Counted from the first letter of the stretch, positions 1 to 9,583 are shown. The stretch is DNA of 64,000 nucleotides from Cupriavidus agavae (GCF_004217045.1 NZ_SGXM01000001.1:372001-436000), one strand, 5' to 3'. Numbers and translations: made by a program. Notes: generated by a model not told the origin, from the letters alone.

Positions 1-884
1 CCCAGCGCCGTGTAGGCAACGTTCTGGCGCGCCACGGACAGTGCATTCTTGCTGTAGATGTACATGGGAGCAATGCCCCCGGCCAGGATGGTGGCGACAA
101 TCGTGAAGTTGTCGAGGATCTGCATGCTGGCCGCGTAGGCACTGAATTCCGTCAGCGGCACCGACGGCTGAAGGATCAGCTGGTCCGCACGGCGCGCGCC
201 CATCATCAGGATGAAGCCGATCCAGAACAGCGTGCCAGCCGAGACCAACTGGCGGCACAGTGCCGGCTCGAGTTGCACGCGACGGCCGCCGGGGGTGCGC
301 GACAGATAGTAGATGAACAGCAGGCTGGCCAGCACGATCGGCTCGACGGCGAACGTGGCGGCAAACAGCGGAACATTGTGGGTCCCCGCCAGGAACAGGC
401 TGGCGACCAGACCTGCCTTCGCGATCAGGGCCACAAGGCTGAAGATCGTGCCCGGCCGGTTGTTGGTATGGGCCTGCATCCACGCCACGACGACGCCTGC
501 CGGTTCGCGCAGGAGGATCGATATGCCAAGCAACAGCGCGGCAATCCAGGTCTCGGGTGGCGGCCGCGTGACCAGCAGGAACGTGCACATCAGCAGATAG
601 CCGAGTGCCGCGCCCCCGATGCGCAGCACGAGCGCATGCATCATCAGCCGGTGCTGTCCTGCAGCAGTGGGCGTCACCACGAGCCGGGGCACCACGACTT
701 CCCCGCCGCAGATCAGCGCCAGCGACGCTGCGATGAGCACGATCGCCTGCGCGTACTGGAAATGGGCGAAACCCTCGGGGCCCAGCGCCCGCGCCAGCAT
801 CGCCACCACACCGATGCCGGTAGCCACCTGGAGCCCGCGCTCGATCAGCATCCACAACAGGTTTGTGGCAACGCGGCGCCGCAT
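1..884 (-). CDS. Oligosaccharide flippase (Wzx-like), C-terminus cut off by window edge
   Basis: I translated this myself on the minus strand from the ATG at 884; the frame stays open to base 1, so at least 294 residues are present and the C-terminus lies outside the window. The protein is almost entirely hydrophobic helices: it begins MRRRVATNLLWMLIERGLQV and continues with segments such as AIVLIAASLALICGG and ALLLGISILL. An N-terminal helix with an ERGLQ-type motif, followed by ARALGPEGFAHFQYAQ, is typical of the polysaccharide transporter (Wzx/PST) family, which flips lipid-linked sugar repeat units across the inner membrane. The start overlaps the stop of the upstream glycosyltransferase as ATGA, so the two are probably translationally coupled. 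Which polysaccharide (O-antigen or exopolysaccharide) it serves cannot be told. Confidence 0.8.
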   Translation of the reverse strand, partial: MRRRVATNLLWMLIERGLQVATGIGVVAMLARALGPEGFAHFQYAQAIVLIAASLALICGGEVVVPRLVVTPTAAGQHRLMMHALVLRIGGAALGYLLMCTFLLVTRPPPETWIAALLLGISILLREPAGVVVAWMQAHTNNRPGTIFSLVALIAKAGLVASLFLAGTHNVPLFAATFAVEPIVLASLLFIYYLSRTPGGRRVQLEPALCRQLVSAGTLFWIGFILMMGARRADQLILQPSVPLTEFSAYAASMQILDNFTIVATILAGGIAPMYIYSKNALSVARQNVAYTAL

Positions 885-2044
885 CAGGTGCTCCCCCGGT
901 GCATCAGACGGGGAGCCTGAATCAGTTGATGGTAAATGTCGATCCAGCGGGCGGCCGTCGCCTGCAAGCCGAATTGGGATACGACGCGCTCCCGGCGCGC
1001 AGCGGCCTGCCCGGCCTCGTGCGGGTCTTCCCGGAGCGCGGCGCAGATTGCCTCGGCCAGTGCCTGCGCGTCGCCGGTCGGCACGATGCGGGCAAGGCTG
1101 CCGCACAGTTCCTTCACACCGGGCGCGTCGGTGGACACCACGCTGGTGCCGCATGCCATGGCCTCGCCCACCACCAGCGGCATCCCCTCGATACGCGACG
1201 ACAGCACAAAGACATCCGCCGCAGTCATCAGTTCTGCAACGTCAGCGCGTCGGCCCAGCAGCCAGGCAGCATCGTCCAGGCCCAGCGAGTGAATTTTCTG
1301 TTCCAGCGACTGGCGACGGGGACCGTCCCCGGCGATTGCCAGCCGGACGTCGAAACCTTGCTGGCGGACACGGGCGAATGCTTCGATCAACGTCGCCTGA
1401 TCCTTCTCTTCGACCAGCCGTCCCACATTCAGCAGCAACCGGGCATCCGGAGAGAGAGGGAGCGCGGCGCGCGTGGCATGGCGCCTTGCGGCGTCGGGAT
1501 GGAACGCCGCCGTATCGATACCGTTGGCGACCACCGCGAGCCGTGATGGCCGCGCCGCGCCGACATCGATCATCTGCTGGCGCCCGGCCGCACTCACATG
1601 CGTGGTCAGGGCGCACCAGCTGTCGGTGATGCGGTAGAGCGCCATGCGCAGCCGGCCACCCTCGCGCATGCTGTGCGCCGTGCAGACCAGCGGGGGCGCG
1701 GCAACGATGCGGGTCAGCATCCGGGCGAACAGGTTTGCATGCACCATGTGCGAATGGATCACATCAGGACGCCACGCCTTCACGAACGTGCGGACCTCAA
1801 GAAGTGACCGCAGCATCGACCAGGGCGTCTTCCGCATGTCGACGGCCCGATACTCGGCAGCCGGCGCCAGCGTCACCTCTCGTCCCGTCGTCAGGCTGAC
1901 CACGGCGACGGCATGCCCCATCGCGCTGAACGCCCGCGACAGCGCGGCAACCTGCTGCTCGGCGCCGCCCAGCCTGAGGCCGGTGACAAGCAGCAGGATT
2001 CGCAATGGCCCGGAGCCATCGGTTCTGGGGAGGCGCTGGGTCAT
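884..2044 (-). CDS. Glycosyltransferase family 4
   Basis: This 386-residue GT-B fold glycosyltransferase transfers a sugar from a nucleotide donor during polysaccharide assembly at the cytoplasmic face of the membrane. The N-terminus carries the acceptor-domain opening PLRILLLVTGLRLGGAEQQ with the glycine-rich loop. The C-terminal half carries the GT4 donor signature, with the glutamates of the EX7E motif at residues 286 and 294 (IEGMPLVVGEAMACG). Length is normal. It overlaps its neighbours at both ends by ATGA (the sugar transferase upstream and the flippase downstream), so it belongs to one leftward polysaccharide operon. Donor and acceptor specificity cannot be read from the sequence. Confidence 0.9.
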   Translation of the reverse strand: MTQRLPRTDGSGPLRILLLVTGLRLGGAEQQVAALSRAFSAMGHAVAVVSLTTGREVTLAPAAEYRAVDMRKTPWSMLRSLLEVRTFVKAWRPDVIHSHMVHANLFARMLTRIVAAPPLVCTAHSMREGGRLRMALYRITDSWCALTTHVSAAGRQQMIDVGAARPSRLAVVANGIDTAAFHPDAARRHATRAALPLSPDARLLLNVGRLVEEKDQATLIEAFARVRQQGFDVRLAIAGDGPRRQSLEQKIHSLGLDDAAWLLGRRADVAELMTAADVFVLSSRIEGMPLVVGEAMACGTSVVSTDAPGVKELCGSLARIVPTGDAQALAEAICAALREDPHEAGQAAARRERVVSQFGLQATAARWIDIYHQLIQAPRLMHRGST

Positions 2045-3360
2045 CGCGCCCCATACCCGGTCAACAACGTCCGCACCGTCTTCACCGCGATCAGCAGATC
2101 CAGCGCAAACGAGCAGTGCTTGACGTAGTACAGGTCATAGCTGAGCTTGGTCACCGTCTCGGCGTGGGTACCCACGTAACCCTGCTGCACCTGGGCCCAG
2201 CCCGAGAGGCCCGGCCGCACCAGATGGCGGTACGGGTAGTAGGCGATCGATTCGGTGAACTCGTCGACCATCGGCACCTGTTCCGGACGCGGCCCGATAA
2301 AGCTCATGTCGCCAACCAGCACGTTCCACAGTTGCGGGATTTCGTCGAGCCGGTACTTGCGGATCACGCGGCCCACCCGCGTGACGCGCGGGTCCTGGCG
2401 CGCCGCGAACTGGGCCGGCGCATGCTTGTCCACGCCCATGCTGCGGAACTTGAGCATCGTGAACGGCTTGCCGAACAGGCCCACGCGGCGCTGGCGGAAC
2501 AATGCGCCCCCCGGGGTTTCCAGGCTGACCGTCAGCGCCACGACGAGCCCCACGGGCAGCGCCAGCGGCGCAAGCACGACCACGCCTGCGATATCGATCA
2601 GCCGCTTGGCATAGTCGAACAGGTAGTGGTTGGCGTAGTCGTCGAAGAAGTTCTCGTCGATATGGTCCAGGCCCACCCGGCCGGTCAGCATCTCGCCGAT
2701 CCGCTCGACGGAATACATGCGCAGGTGGCCCATCTTGTACTGGGTCAGCAGGCGGGTGCGGGCGGGGTCGGCGGTCATGCCGCGCTCCACCAGGATGCCG
2801 TCGCAGTGCAGCGCGTCCTCGATCGAATTGATCTGTTCGAAGCGCGTGGCGCCGGGCGGCGTGGCGCCGGGCATCTCGATGATGCGGTTCAGGTGCTGCA
2901 GCGTTTCAGGTTCCATGTAGCCGAACACCGGCACGTACTTCTGCACGTAGCGCCGGTAGCCGAACCAGATCCACGCCAGCGTGGTGATGTAGCCCACCAG
3001 CACGGCGCCGCGCGAATACTCGACATGGAACCCGGCGTAGGCGATCAGCAGCATGGCGAAGGGCAGGGTGGTGGCCACGCCGACGATGCTGGCGCCTTCC
3101 ATGGCCGGCAGGTGCAACGCGCGCAGCAGCAGCACGAAGGCGGCCAGGTAGGGCACGATCGACCAGAGCAGGGTGCGGGGGAAGACGTGGGTGACCAGGC
3201 CCGCGTGGTGCGCGATTTCGGATAACGCAGTATTGATGCCGAACAGGACCAGCCCGATCGCGGCCCAGCCGATCATCCGGCTGGCGCGCCGGATCGTTTC
3301 CGAGCGCGCCGCCGTGCCCAGCCCATTGCGCCGCATCGATGCGCCGTGCAGCGTACTCAT
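2041..3360 (-). CDS. Polyprenyl-phosphate sugar-1-phosphate transferase (initiating enzyme)
   Basis: This 439-residue protein belongs to the polyprenyl glycosylphosphotransferase (WbaP/WcaJ-like) family, which starts repeat-unit synthesis by loading a sugar-1-phosphate onto undecaprenyl phosphate. The N-terminal third has several membrane helices (for example IGWAAIGLVLFGINTAL and LLWSIVPYLAAFVLLL). A further helix near residue 255 (KRLIDIAGVVVLAPLALP) precedes the catalytic domain. That domain shows FRQRRVGLFGKPFTMLKFRS, then RKYRLDEIPQLWNVLVGDMS with FIGPRPE, then VRPGLSGWAQV, all hallmarks of the family. It is ATGA-linked to glycosyltransferases on both sides. This makes the cluster a complete start-extend-flip module. 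Confidence 0.9.
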   Translation of the reverse strand: MSTLHGASMRRNGLGTAARSETIRRASRMIGWAAIGLVLFGINTALSEIAHHAGLVTHVFPRTLLWSIVPYLAAFVLLLRALHLPAMEGASIVGVATTLPFAMLLIAYAGFHVEYSRGAVLVGYITTLAWIWFGYRRYVQKYVPVFGYMEPETLQHLNRIIEMPGATPPGATRFEQINSIEDALHCDGILVERGMTADPARTRLLTQYKMGHLRMYSVERIGEMLTGRVGLDHIDENFFDDYANHYLFDYAKRLIDIAGVVVLAPLALPVGLVVALTVSLETPGGALFRQRRVGLFGKPFTMLKFRSMGVDKHAPAQFAARQDPRVTRVGRVIRKYRLDEIPQLWNVLVGDMSFIGPRPEQVPMVDEFTESIAYYPYRHLVRPGLSGWAQVQQGYVGTHAETVTKLSYDLYYVKHCSFALDLLIAVKTVRTLLTGYGAR

Positions 3361-4529
3361 GATGCGGAAGCCCGCACGGCCAGCGGGCGGCTGCCGGCCA
3401 GCACTCGCTGGTAGACGGCCCAGGTGGCCTGGATCATGGGCTCCAGGCCGTAGGCCTGTTGCCAGCGCGCCCGGGCGGCGTCGCCCAGGGCGATGCGATG
3501 CGGCGCGTCGGAAGCCAGCCGGTCGATGCTCGCCGCAAACGCCGTGGGATCGTTGCCGGGCACCAGCACGCCGCTGCGTCCGTCTTCCAGTTGCTCGCGG
3601 ATGCCGGGCAGGTCGCTGGCAACGATGGGCAAGCCGGCCCGCATGGCTTCGAGGATCGAAATCGGCAGGCCCTCATGGTCCGAGGCAAGCACGAAAGCCT
3701 GTGCCGTCGCCAGCAGGGCCGCAATGTCGTCGACGTTGCCGGCAAAGCGCACACGTCCGGGCGCCAGTTGCGCGGCCAGTTGCGTGAGACTGTCGCGCTG
3801 CGGCCCGTCGCCGGCGATGACCAGTTCGCCCTCGGGCAGCGCCTTCGCAAACGCGCGAATGACGATGTCGGGCCGCTTGGGCTGGGCCAGGCGCATCACG
3901 GTGACGATTCGCCGCAACGGCCCGGCGGGACTGGCCGCCCGCGGGGCGTCCGCAATGCCGTTGGGAATCACGCTGATCCGGCTCGCGGGGATGGGCAGGG
4001 CCTGCGCCATCGCCCGCTCGGCCCCGGCCACGCAGATCATCTGGGCGGTGAGCGGCGCCAGCGCCCACTCCACCAGCCGGCCCACGGCGCGCCGCTTCCA
4101 CGGCGCGGCAGGCTTGAAGGCAAAGCCGTGGACGGTATAGACCACGGGGAGGTTCAGGATGCGGCCGGCGATGCGTCCGAGCGCGCTGGCCTTGGCGCTA
4201 TGGGTGTGGATGACGTCTGGTGCGGCGCCGCGCAGCGCGGCCGTCAGCTCGCGCAGTGCGTGCACGGCCCGGAGCGGCGAGAGCGCGTTATCCATCTGCG
4301 CCAGGCGTACCGCCGGGATGCCCAGATCCCCGGCCAGTGCAAACAACGGCCCGTCGCCGCCGGCAAGCAGCATGACGTCCGCCCGCTCGCGCATGGCGCG
4401 GAGCAGGTGGGCAACATGGGTCTGGGCGCCGCCGATTTCCGAGTTGGTGATCAGATAGGCGATGCGCGGCCGGTGGGGCAACGTGGGCAAGGGCAAAGGC
4501 GGATCAATCCAGGGCAAGCCGGCGGACAT
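3357..4529 (-). CDS. Glycosyltransferase family 4
   Basis: This is a second GT-B glycosyltransferase, 390 residues long. Its acceptor domain opens with RIAYLITNSEIGGAQTHVAH after a short proline-rich leader, and the EX7E donor motif has glutamates at residues 286 and 294 (HEGLPISILEAM). It is the first gene of the leftward polysaccharide cluster, and its stop overlaps the start of the sugar transferase as ATGA. The two glycosyltransferases of the cluster share architecture but not close sequence, so they probably add different sugars. A divergent phosphohexomutase gene lies 245 bases away and could supply nucleotide-sugar precursors. Confidence 0.9.
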   Translation of the reverse strand: MSAGLPWIDPPLPLPTLPHRPRIAYLITNSEIGGAQTHVAHLLRAMRERADVMLLAGGDGPLFALAGDLGIPAVRLAQMDNALSPLRAVHALRELTAALRGAAPDVIHTHSAKASALGRIAGRILNLPVVYTVHGFAFKPAAPWKRRAVGRLVEWALAPLTAQMICVAGAERAMAQALPIPASRISVIPNGIADAPRAASPAGPLRRIVTVMRLAQPKRPDIVIRAFAKALPEGELVIAGDGPQRDSLTQLAAQLAPGRVRFAGNVDDIAALLATAQAFVLASDHEGLPISILEAMRAGLPIVASDLPGIREQLEDGRSGVLVPGNDPTAFAASIDRLASDAPHRIALGDAARARWQQAYGLEPMIQATWAVYQRVLAGSRPLAVRASAS

Positions 4530-4774
4530 CTGCCCGGCTTCTCGTCAACCGCCTGCCGGCTCGGACAAGGCGTGGGCAAACGTGCTCCGCCAGACCGATG
4601 GCAGCCGAAAAGGGCTTGAAAATCCCTCCGCGGGCGGCTGACGGCGATTATAGCGCCTGCGCCACGCGCAATCCGGCACAATACGTCTTTTTGGCGCCCT
4701 GCCCGCGCCCCGTCCCCTGCACGTTTCTTGCGGCGGACGGACTCGCACGATGAACTCTGTCCTCGGGAAGCCAC

Positions 4775-6160
4775 ATGCAAATTGAACCCTCGATCTTCAA
4801 GGCCTATGACATCCGCGGTATTGTCGGCAAGACGCTGACCCCGGAAGTGGCCCGTTACATCGGCCTGTCGTTCGGCTCGGCCGCCGTCGAAATCGGCGAG
4901 AAAACCGTGGTGGTCGGCCGTGACGGCCGCCTGTCCGGCCCCGACCTGCTGGGCGGCCTCGTGGAAGGCCTGCGCGCGGCCGGGCTCGATGTGATCGATC
5001 TCGGCATGGTTGCCACGCCGATGGTGTACTTCGGCACCAATATCGAGCTCGATGGCCGGCGCGCCACGTCCGGCATCATGGTCACGGGCAGCCACAATCC
5101 GCCCGACTACAACGGTTTCAAGATGGTGCTGGGCGGCAAGGCCATCTATGGCGACCAGATCCAGGCACTGCGCCAGCGCATCGGGGCCGGCAACTTCGCC
5201 AAGGGTGGCGGCAGCTACAAGCTCGTGGATATCCGCCAGCAGTATCTCGACCGGATCATTGGCGATGTGAAGCTGGCCCGCCCGATGAAGATCGCGCTCG
5301 ACGCCGGCAACGGCGTGGCCGGCGCCTTCGTTGGCGACCTGTTCCGCGGCCTGGGCTGCGAGGTGGTCGAACTGTTCTGCGACGTGGACGGCCACTTCCC
5401 GAACCACCATCCGGACCCCGCCCACATCGAGAATCTGCAGGATCTGATGCAATGCCTGCGTGATACCGACTGCGAACTGGGCCTGGCCTTCGACGGCGAC
5501 GGCGACCGCCTGGGCGTGGTGACCAAGGACGGCCAGGTCATCTTCCCGGACCGCCAGCTGATGCTGTTCGCCGAGGAAATCCTGTCGCGCAACCCCGGCC
5601 AGCAGGTGATCTACGACGTCAAGTGCACCGGCAAGCTGGCGCCGTGGATTCGGGAGCATGGCGGCGAGCCGCTGATGTGGAAGACCGGCCACTCGCTGGT
5701 CAAGGCCAAGCTCAAGGAAACCGGCGCACCGATCGCCGGCGAGATGAGCGGCCACGTGTTCTTCAAGGACCGCTGGTATGGCTTCGACGATGGTCTCTAC
5801 ACGGGCGCGCGCCTGCTGGAGATCGTGTCGCGGCACGACGACCCGAGCGCCGTCCTGAACGCGCTGCCGAACTCGAACTGCACCCCCGAGCTGCAGCTCA
5901 AGGTGGCCGAGGGCGAAGCCTTCACGCTGCTCGACAAGATCCGCGCCAACGCGAAGTTCGAGGGTGCGAAGGAAGTGATCACGATCGACGGTGTACGTGT
6001 GGAGTACCCCGATGGCTTCGGCCTGGCGCGCCCGTCCAACACCACGCCCGTGGTGGTGATGCGCTTCGAGGCCGACAACGACGCCGCGCTGGCCCGTATC
6101 CAAGCCGAATTCAAGCGCGTGATTCTTGCAGAAAAGCCGGATGCAAAGCTCCCGTTCTGA
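4775..6160 (+). CDS. Phosphomannomutase / phosphoglucomutase
   Basis: This 461-residue enzyme of the alpha-D-phosphohexomutase superfamily interconverts hexose-6-phosphate and hexose-1-phosphate. It feeds GDP-mannose or UDP-glucose synthesis for LPS and exopolysaccharide. The phospho-serine loop is visible as VTGSHNPPDYN with Ser106. The metal-binding loop is DGDGDR at residues 240-245, and the sugar-binding segment GEMSGHVFF follows near residue 327. The start KAYDIRGIVG is the usual N-terminus of AlgC/ManB-type enzymes and the length matches AlgC. It lies divergent from the glycosyltransferase cluster and leads directly into waaC, so it may head the LPS operon. Whether mannose or glucose is preferred is not decided by sequence; many relatives use both. 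Confidence 0.92.
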   Translation: MQIEPSIFKAYDIRGIVGKTLTPEVARYIGLSFGSAAVEIGEKTVVVGRDGRLSGPDLLGGLVEGLRAAGLDVIDLGMVATPMVYFGTNIELDGRRATSGIMVTGSHNPPDYNGFKMVLGGKAIYGDQIQALRQRIGAGNFAKGGGSYKLVDIRQQYLDRIIGDVKLARPMKIALDAGNGVAGAFVGDLFRGLGCEVVELFCDVDGHFPNHHPDPAHIENLQDLMQCLRDTDCELGLAFDGDGDRLGVVTKDGQVIFPDRQLMLFAEEILSRNPGQQVIYDVKCTGKLAPWIREHGGEPLMWKTGHSLVKAKLKETGAPIAGEMSGHVFFKDRWYGFDDGLYTGARLLEIVSRHDDPSAVLNALPNSNCTPELQLKVAEGEAFTLLDKIRANAKFEGAKEVITIDGVRVEYPDGFGLARPSNTTPVVVMRFEADNDAALARIQAEFKRVILAEKPDAKLPF

Positions 6161-7232
6161 AGCGGATCGACGGTCAGCAGTGACGACGCCGGCGCCAGTG
6201 GCGCCGGCGTCGTCATTCGCGCTGCCGGCCCGGCCCCGCATCCTGATCGTCAAGGTGTCGTCGCTGGGCGACGTGGTGCACAACATGCCGCTCGTCCACG
6301 ATCTGCGCGCCCGCTGGCCCGAGGCCGAGATCGACTGGGTGGTGGAAGAGGGCTACGTCGACCTGGTCAGGCTGCTGCCCGAGGTGCGCCACGTCATTCC
6401 GTTCGCGCTGCGCCGCTGGCGCAAGGGGTTCTGGAAGTCCGGAACCTGGGACGAAATCGGCGCCCTGCGCGCCGCCATCCGCGAACACGCCTACGACGCC
6501 GTCCTGGAGACCCAGGGCCTGCTGAAGACGGCCATCGTCGCGCGCAGCGCGGCACGGGCCAGTGGCGCGCCGATCGTCGGGCTCGGCAATGCCACGCAAG
6601 GGTCCGGCTACGAGCCGGCCGCGCGCCTGTTCTACACCGCGCCGGTCAAGGTGCCGCGCCAGACCCATTCGGTACGGCGCTCGCGCCTGCTTGGCGCGGC
6701 GCTGACAGGCACCACCCCGCCCGAGCCGCCGCGCTTCTTCGGCCCGGCTGCCCGGACCCTGCACGCCGACGATCCGCTGTGGGCCGACCTTCCGGCCCGC
6801 CATGCGGTCTGCTTCCACGCCACGGCCGGCGCGAAAAAGCGCTGGCCCGTGGCGCACTGGCACGAACTCGGCCGCAGGCTGCACGCGGAGGGTCTGAGCG
6901 TGCTGCTGCCGTGGGGCAGCGAGTCGGAAAAGCGCGATGCCGAGGCGCTTGCCGCCGGCATGCCGGGCGCGCGGGTCCTGCCGCGCTTCTCGGTCATGCA
7001 GGGGTTTGGCCTGATCAATCGGGCCGAGGTGGTGATCGGCGTGGATACCGGCCTGGTCCATATCGCGGCCGCGCTGTGCCGGCCGACTGTCGAGATCTAT
7101 ACGGCCACGTGGCGCTGGAAGACCGAGGGGTACTGGTCCGACCGCATCGCCAACGTGGGCGACGACGGCCAGGTGCCGTCGGTCGATGACGTCTACGCCG
7201 CTGCGCGGCGGGTGCGCGGAGTGTCTGTCTGA
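6141..7232 (+). CDS. waaC: Lipopolysaccharide heptosyltransferase I
   Basis: WaaC adds the first L-glycero-D-manno-heptose to Kdo2-lipid A in the cytoplasm. The GT9 N-terminus RILIVKVSSLGDVVHNMP is clear, and the donor-side segment EVVIGVDTGLVHIAAALCRP is typical of the heptosyltransferase family. I chose the ATG at 6141, which overlaps the mutase gene by 20 bases. A GTG at 6180 just after that stop is an equally reasonable start, because homology begins only at RILIVKV and the extra N-terminal residues look non-conserved. The stop shares one base with the start of waaA (TGATG), so the two Kdo/heptose transferases are co-translated. Confidence 0.9.
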   Translation: MQSSRSEADRRSAVTTPAPVAPASSFALPARPRILIVKVSSLGDVVHNMPLVHDLRARWPEAEIDWVVEEGYVDLVRLLPEVRHVIPFALRRWRKGFWKSGTWDEIGALRAAIREHAYDAVLETQGLLKTAIVARSAARASGAPIVGLGNATQGSGYEPAARLFYTAPVKVPRQTHSVRRSRLLGAALTGTTPPEPPRFFGPAARTLHADDPLWADLPARHAVCFHATAGAKKRWPVAHWHELGRRLHAEGLSVLLPWGSESEKRDAEALAAGMPGARVLPRFSVMQGFGLINRAEVVIGVDTGLVHIAAALCRPTVEIYTATWRWKTEGYWSDRIANVGDDGQVPSVDDVYAAARRVRGVSV

Positions 7233-8506
7233 TGTTGCGGTTGATTTATACCCTGCTGTGGCTACTGATCCTGCCCGTGGCGCTGCTGCGCCTGGTCTGG
7301 CGTTCGCGCAAGGAGCCCGGCTACGTCCAGAACATTGGCGAGCGGCTGGGCCGGTACGACGATATCCCGCGCGAGGGGCCCTGGCTCTGGGTGCACGCGG
7401 TATCGGTGGGCGAAACGCGGGCCGCCCAGCCACTGATCGATTCGCTGCTCGCCGCCTACCCGGGGCACCGGCTGCTGCTGACGCACATGACGCCCACCGG
7501 CCGCCAGACTGGCGCGCAGCTCTACGGCGGCAACCCCCGCATCCAGCAGTGCTACCTGCCTTACGACATGCCCTGGCTGGTGCGCCGTTTCCTGGCGTAT
7601 TTCCGGCCCGAGGCGGGGTTGATCATGGAAACCGAGGTCTGGCCGAATCTCGTCCACGTGACCCGGCGCGCCGGCGTGCCGCTGTTCCTGGTCAACGCCC
7701 GGCTGTCGCCGCGCAGCTACCGGCGCACGGCGCGCTTCGGCAGTGCGGCCGCCTCGCTCTACAACGATTTCACGATGGTGCTGGCGCAGACCGCCGGCGA
7801 TGCCGAGCGCTACCGGGCGCTGGGCGTGCGGGCGGTGCAGGTCACCGGCAACCTGAAATTCGACATGCAAGCGCCCGAGGCCGGCATGGCGCGGGGGCAG
7901 GCGTTGCGGCGCGCCTTTGGCGGCCGGCAGGTGCTGGCGGCCGCCAGCACGCGCGAAGGCGAGGAGCCGCTGATTCTCGAAGCGTTCTCGCGCTGGCCGG
8001 GCGCGCAGCGGCCGCTGCTGCTGCTGGTGCCGCGCCATCCGCAGCGCTTCGACGAGGTAGCGGGCATGGCCACGCGCTCGGGCTTCTCGGTGCAGCGCCG
8101 CAGCGCGCTAGATCTGGACGGCCCGGAGGCAGAAGTCAGCGCTGACATCCTGCTCGGCGACTCGATGGGCGAGATGGCAATGTATTACGCGGCTTCGGAC
8201 ATCGCCTATATCGGCGGGAGCCTGATCCCGCTCGGCGGACAGAACCTGATCGAAGCCTGCGCAATCGGCACGCCGGTACTGATGGGACTCCATACGTTCA
8301 ACTTCGCGCAGGCGACCGAGGACGCCATCGCCGCTGGTGCGTGCCTGCGGGTAGCCAATGCCGACGAACTGATGCGCGCGGCAGCCGAGGTACTTGCGGA
8401 CCGCTCTCGCCTGGCCGAGATGCGCGCCAATGCGCTGACCTTCGCCGGACTTCATCGCGGAGCGACGGTTAGGACACTTGGCGCGCTCGCGCCAGTGTTG
8501 CGCTGA
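7232..8506 (+). CDS. waaA: 3-deoxy-D-manno-octulosonic acid (Kdo) transferase
   Basis: WaaA (KdtA) transfers Kdo residues from CMP-Kdo to lipid IVA at the inner membrane and is essential for making the LPS core. The 424-residue protein has the expected N-terminal membrane anchor (IYTLLWLLILPVALLRLV), followed by the signature WVHAVSVGETRAAQPLI and, near residue 330, the GT30 segment GGSLIPLGGQNLIEAC. The catalytic glutamate lies in the VSVGE stretch of the family. It overlaps waaC by one base, giving a waaC-waaA unit. Confidence 0.95.
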   Translation: MLRLIYTLLWLLILPVALLRLVWRSRKEPGYVQNIGERLGRYDDIPREGPWLWVHAVSVGETRAAQPLIDSLLAAYPGHRLLLTHMTPTGRQTGAQLYGGNPRIQQCYLPYDMPWLVRRFLAYFRPEAGLIMETEVWPNLVHVTRRAGVPLFLVNARLSPRSYRRTARFGSAAASLYNDFTMVLAQTAGDAERYRALGVRAVQVTGNLKFDMQAPEAGMARGQALRRAFGGRQVLAAASTREGEEPLILEAFSRWPGAQRPLLLLVPRHPQRFDEVAGMATRSGFSVQRRSALDLDGPEAEVSADILLGDSMGEMAMYYAASDIAYIGGSLIPLGGQNLIEACAIGTPVLMGLHTFNFAQATEDAIAAGACLRVANADELMRAAAEVLADRSRLAEMRANALTFAGLHRGATVRTLGALAPVLR

Positions 8507-8631
8507 CATACACCAGCCAAACCGGGGGCTAGACTGCCAGTTGAGTGGATTTCCGTGCGCTTGCCGGGTCACGTTTCGATTTCGGCGGCGCTGGAGTTTA
8601 ATCCGACGCTTCACGACAAAGGAGCCCCTCC

Positions 8632-9462
8632 ATGCCCCGATTCTCCCGTCCGCGTCTCTGGGTCGCCGCGCTGAGCCTCGGCGCGGCCACCGTGTTCTCC
8701 GCCTGCAGTTCGACCGGGCTGCCCCCGAACAATCCCTCGGCCAGCCCGAGCCTCAACGAAACGCGCTCGGCGGGGCCCAGCCGCTGGGAACTGGTGCGCT
8801 GGACCCGCGCGGACGGAACGCAGCGCGAGCTGCCGCACGGCGACAACGGCGAGCCCATCGTCTTCAACTTCAGTGACGGCATTGACTCCGGTCAAGGGAC
8901 GGTCAGCGGCACGAGCGGTTGCAACCGGTTCACCGGCGGCTACGGCAAGACCGACTCAGGCATCCGCTTCGACCGGCTGGCGGGCACCCGCATGGCCTGC
9001 CCCGGCGCGCGGATGGAAACCGAAACGGCCTTGCTGAAGGCGATGCAGACGCCGTTCACCACGGTGGGCACCCAGCCCTCGGCGGGTTCCACCGGCCGCC
9101 AGGTGGTCTGGAAGACCGCCGATGGCGAACTGCTCCAGTTCGTCGAGCGCGAAGGCGTGGGCCGGCGCGGCGACAAGGTCGATCCTGCCACCGGCAGCAC
9201 GGGCGGCACCGAAAAGATCGTCTACATCGATTCCCAGCGCGTGGAGTGCACCGGCGTCGGCAAGATGCAGTGCTACCGCTGGCGCGACGCGGCCGACAAG
9301 CCGTGGCAGTTCTGGTACGGACCGATCGAAGGACTCGATTTCGAGCCCGGGGTGGCCTACAAGCTGCGGGTCAAGGAGTACCAGGTACCGAATCCGCCGG
9401 CCGATGCGTCGGCGATCCGATGGCAGGTGCTGGAAATTGTCGAGCGAAAACGTGGCGGATAA
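8632..9462 (+). CDS. META / DUF4377 domain lipoprotein
   Basis: This 276-residue protein carries a lipoprotein signal peptide with a lipobox ending VFSAC, giving lipid attachment at Cys25. The first half resembles the META/HslJ domain (SRWELVRWTRADG, then GTVSGTSGCNRFTGGY, a conserved cysteine-containing turn, and GTRMACPG). The second half resembles DUF4377 (a VECTGVGKMQCYRWRD segment and WYGPIEGLDFEPGVAYKLRV). HslJ-type proteins are linked to heat shock and novobiocin resistance in E. coli, but no molecular activity is established. It sits between waaA and the O-antigen ligase gene. A good ribosome binding site (AAGGAGC) precedes the ATG. Family assignment is from recall of the motifs. Confidence 0.82.
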   Translation: MPRFSRPRLWVAALSLGAATVFSACSSTGLPPNNPSASPSLNETRSAGPSRWELVRWTRADGTQRELPHGDNGEPIVFNFSDGIDSGQGTVSGTSGCNRFTGGYGKTDSGIRFDRLAGTRMACPGARMETETALLKAMQTPFTTVGTQPSAGSTGRQVVWKTADGELLQFVEREGVGRRGDKVDPATGSTGGTEKIVYIDSQRVECTGVGKMQCYRWRDAADKPWQFWYGPIEGLDFEPGVAYKLRVKEYQVPNPPADASAIRWQVLEIVERKRGG

Positions 9463-9583
9463 GCGGCTTTGATACCTGTTGGTGACAATTTTCCGCAAGT
9501 CAATCGTTTAGAATGGTGCCGCTTATTTTCCGGATTCGCCGCGCCATGACCGGTTGCGGCGGACGTGTGCCTTACCGCTGCCT

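Noticed and set aside
4451..6286. A 611-codon minus-strand frame opposite the phosphohexomutase gene
   Set aside because: The hexomutase on the plus strand has all catalytic motifs; the antisense product has none.
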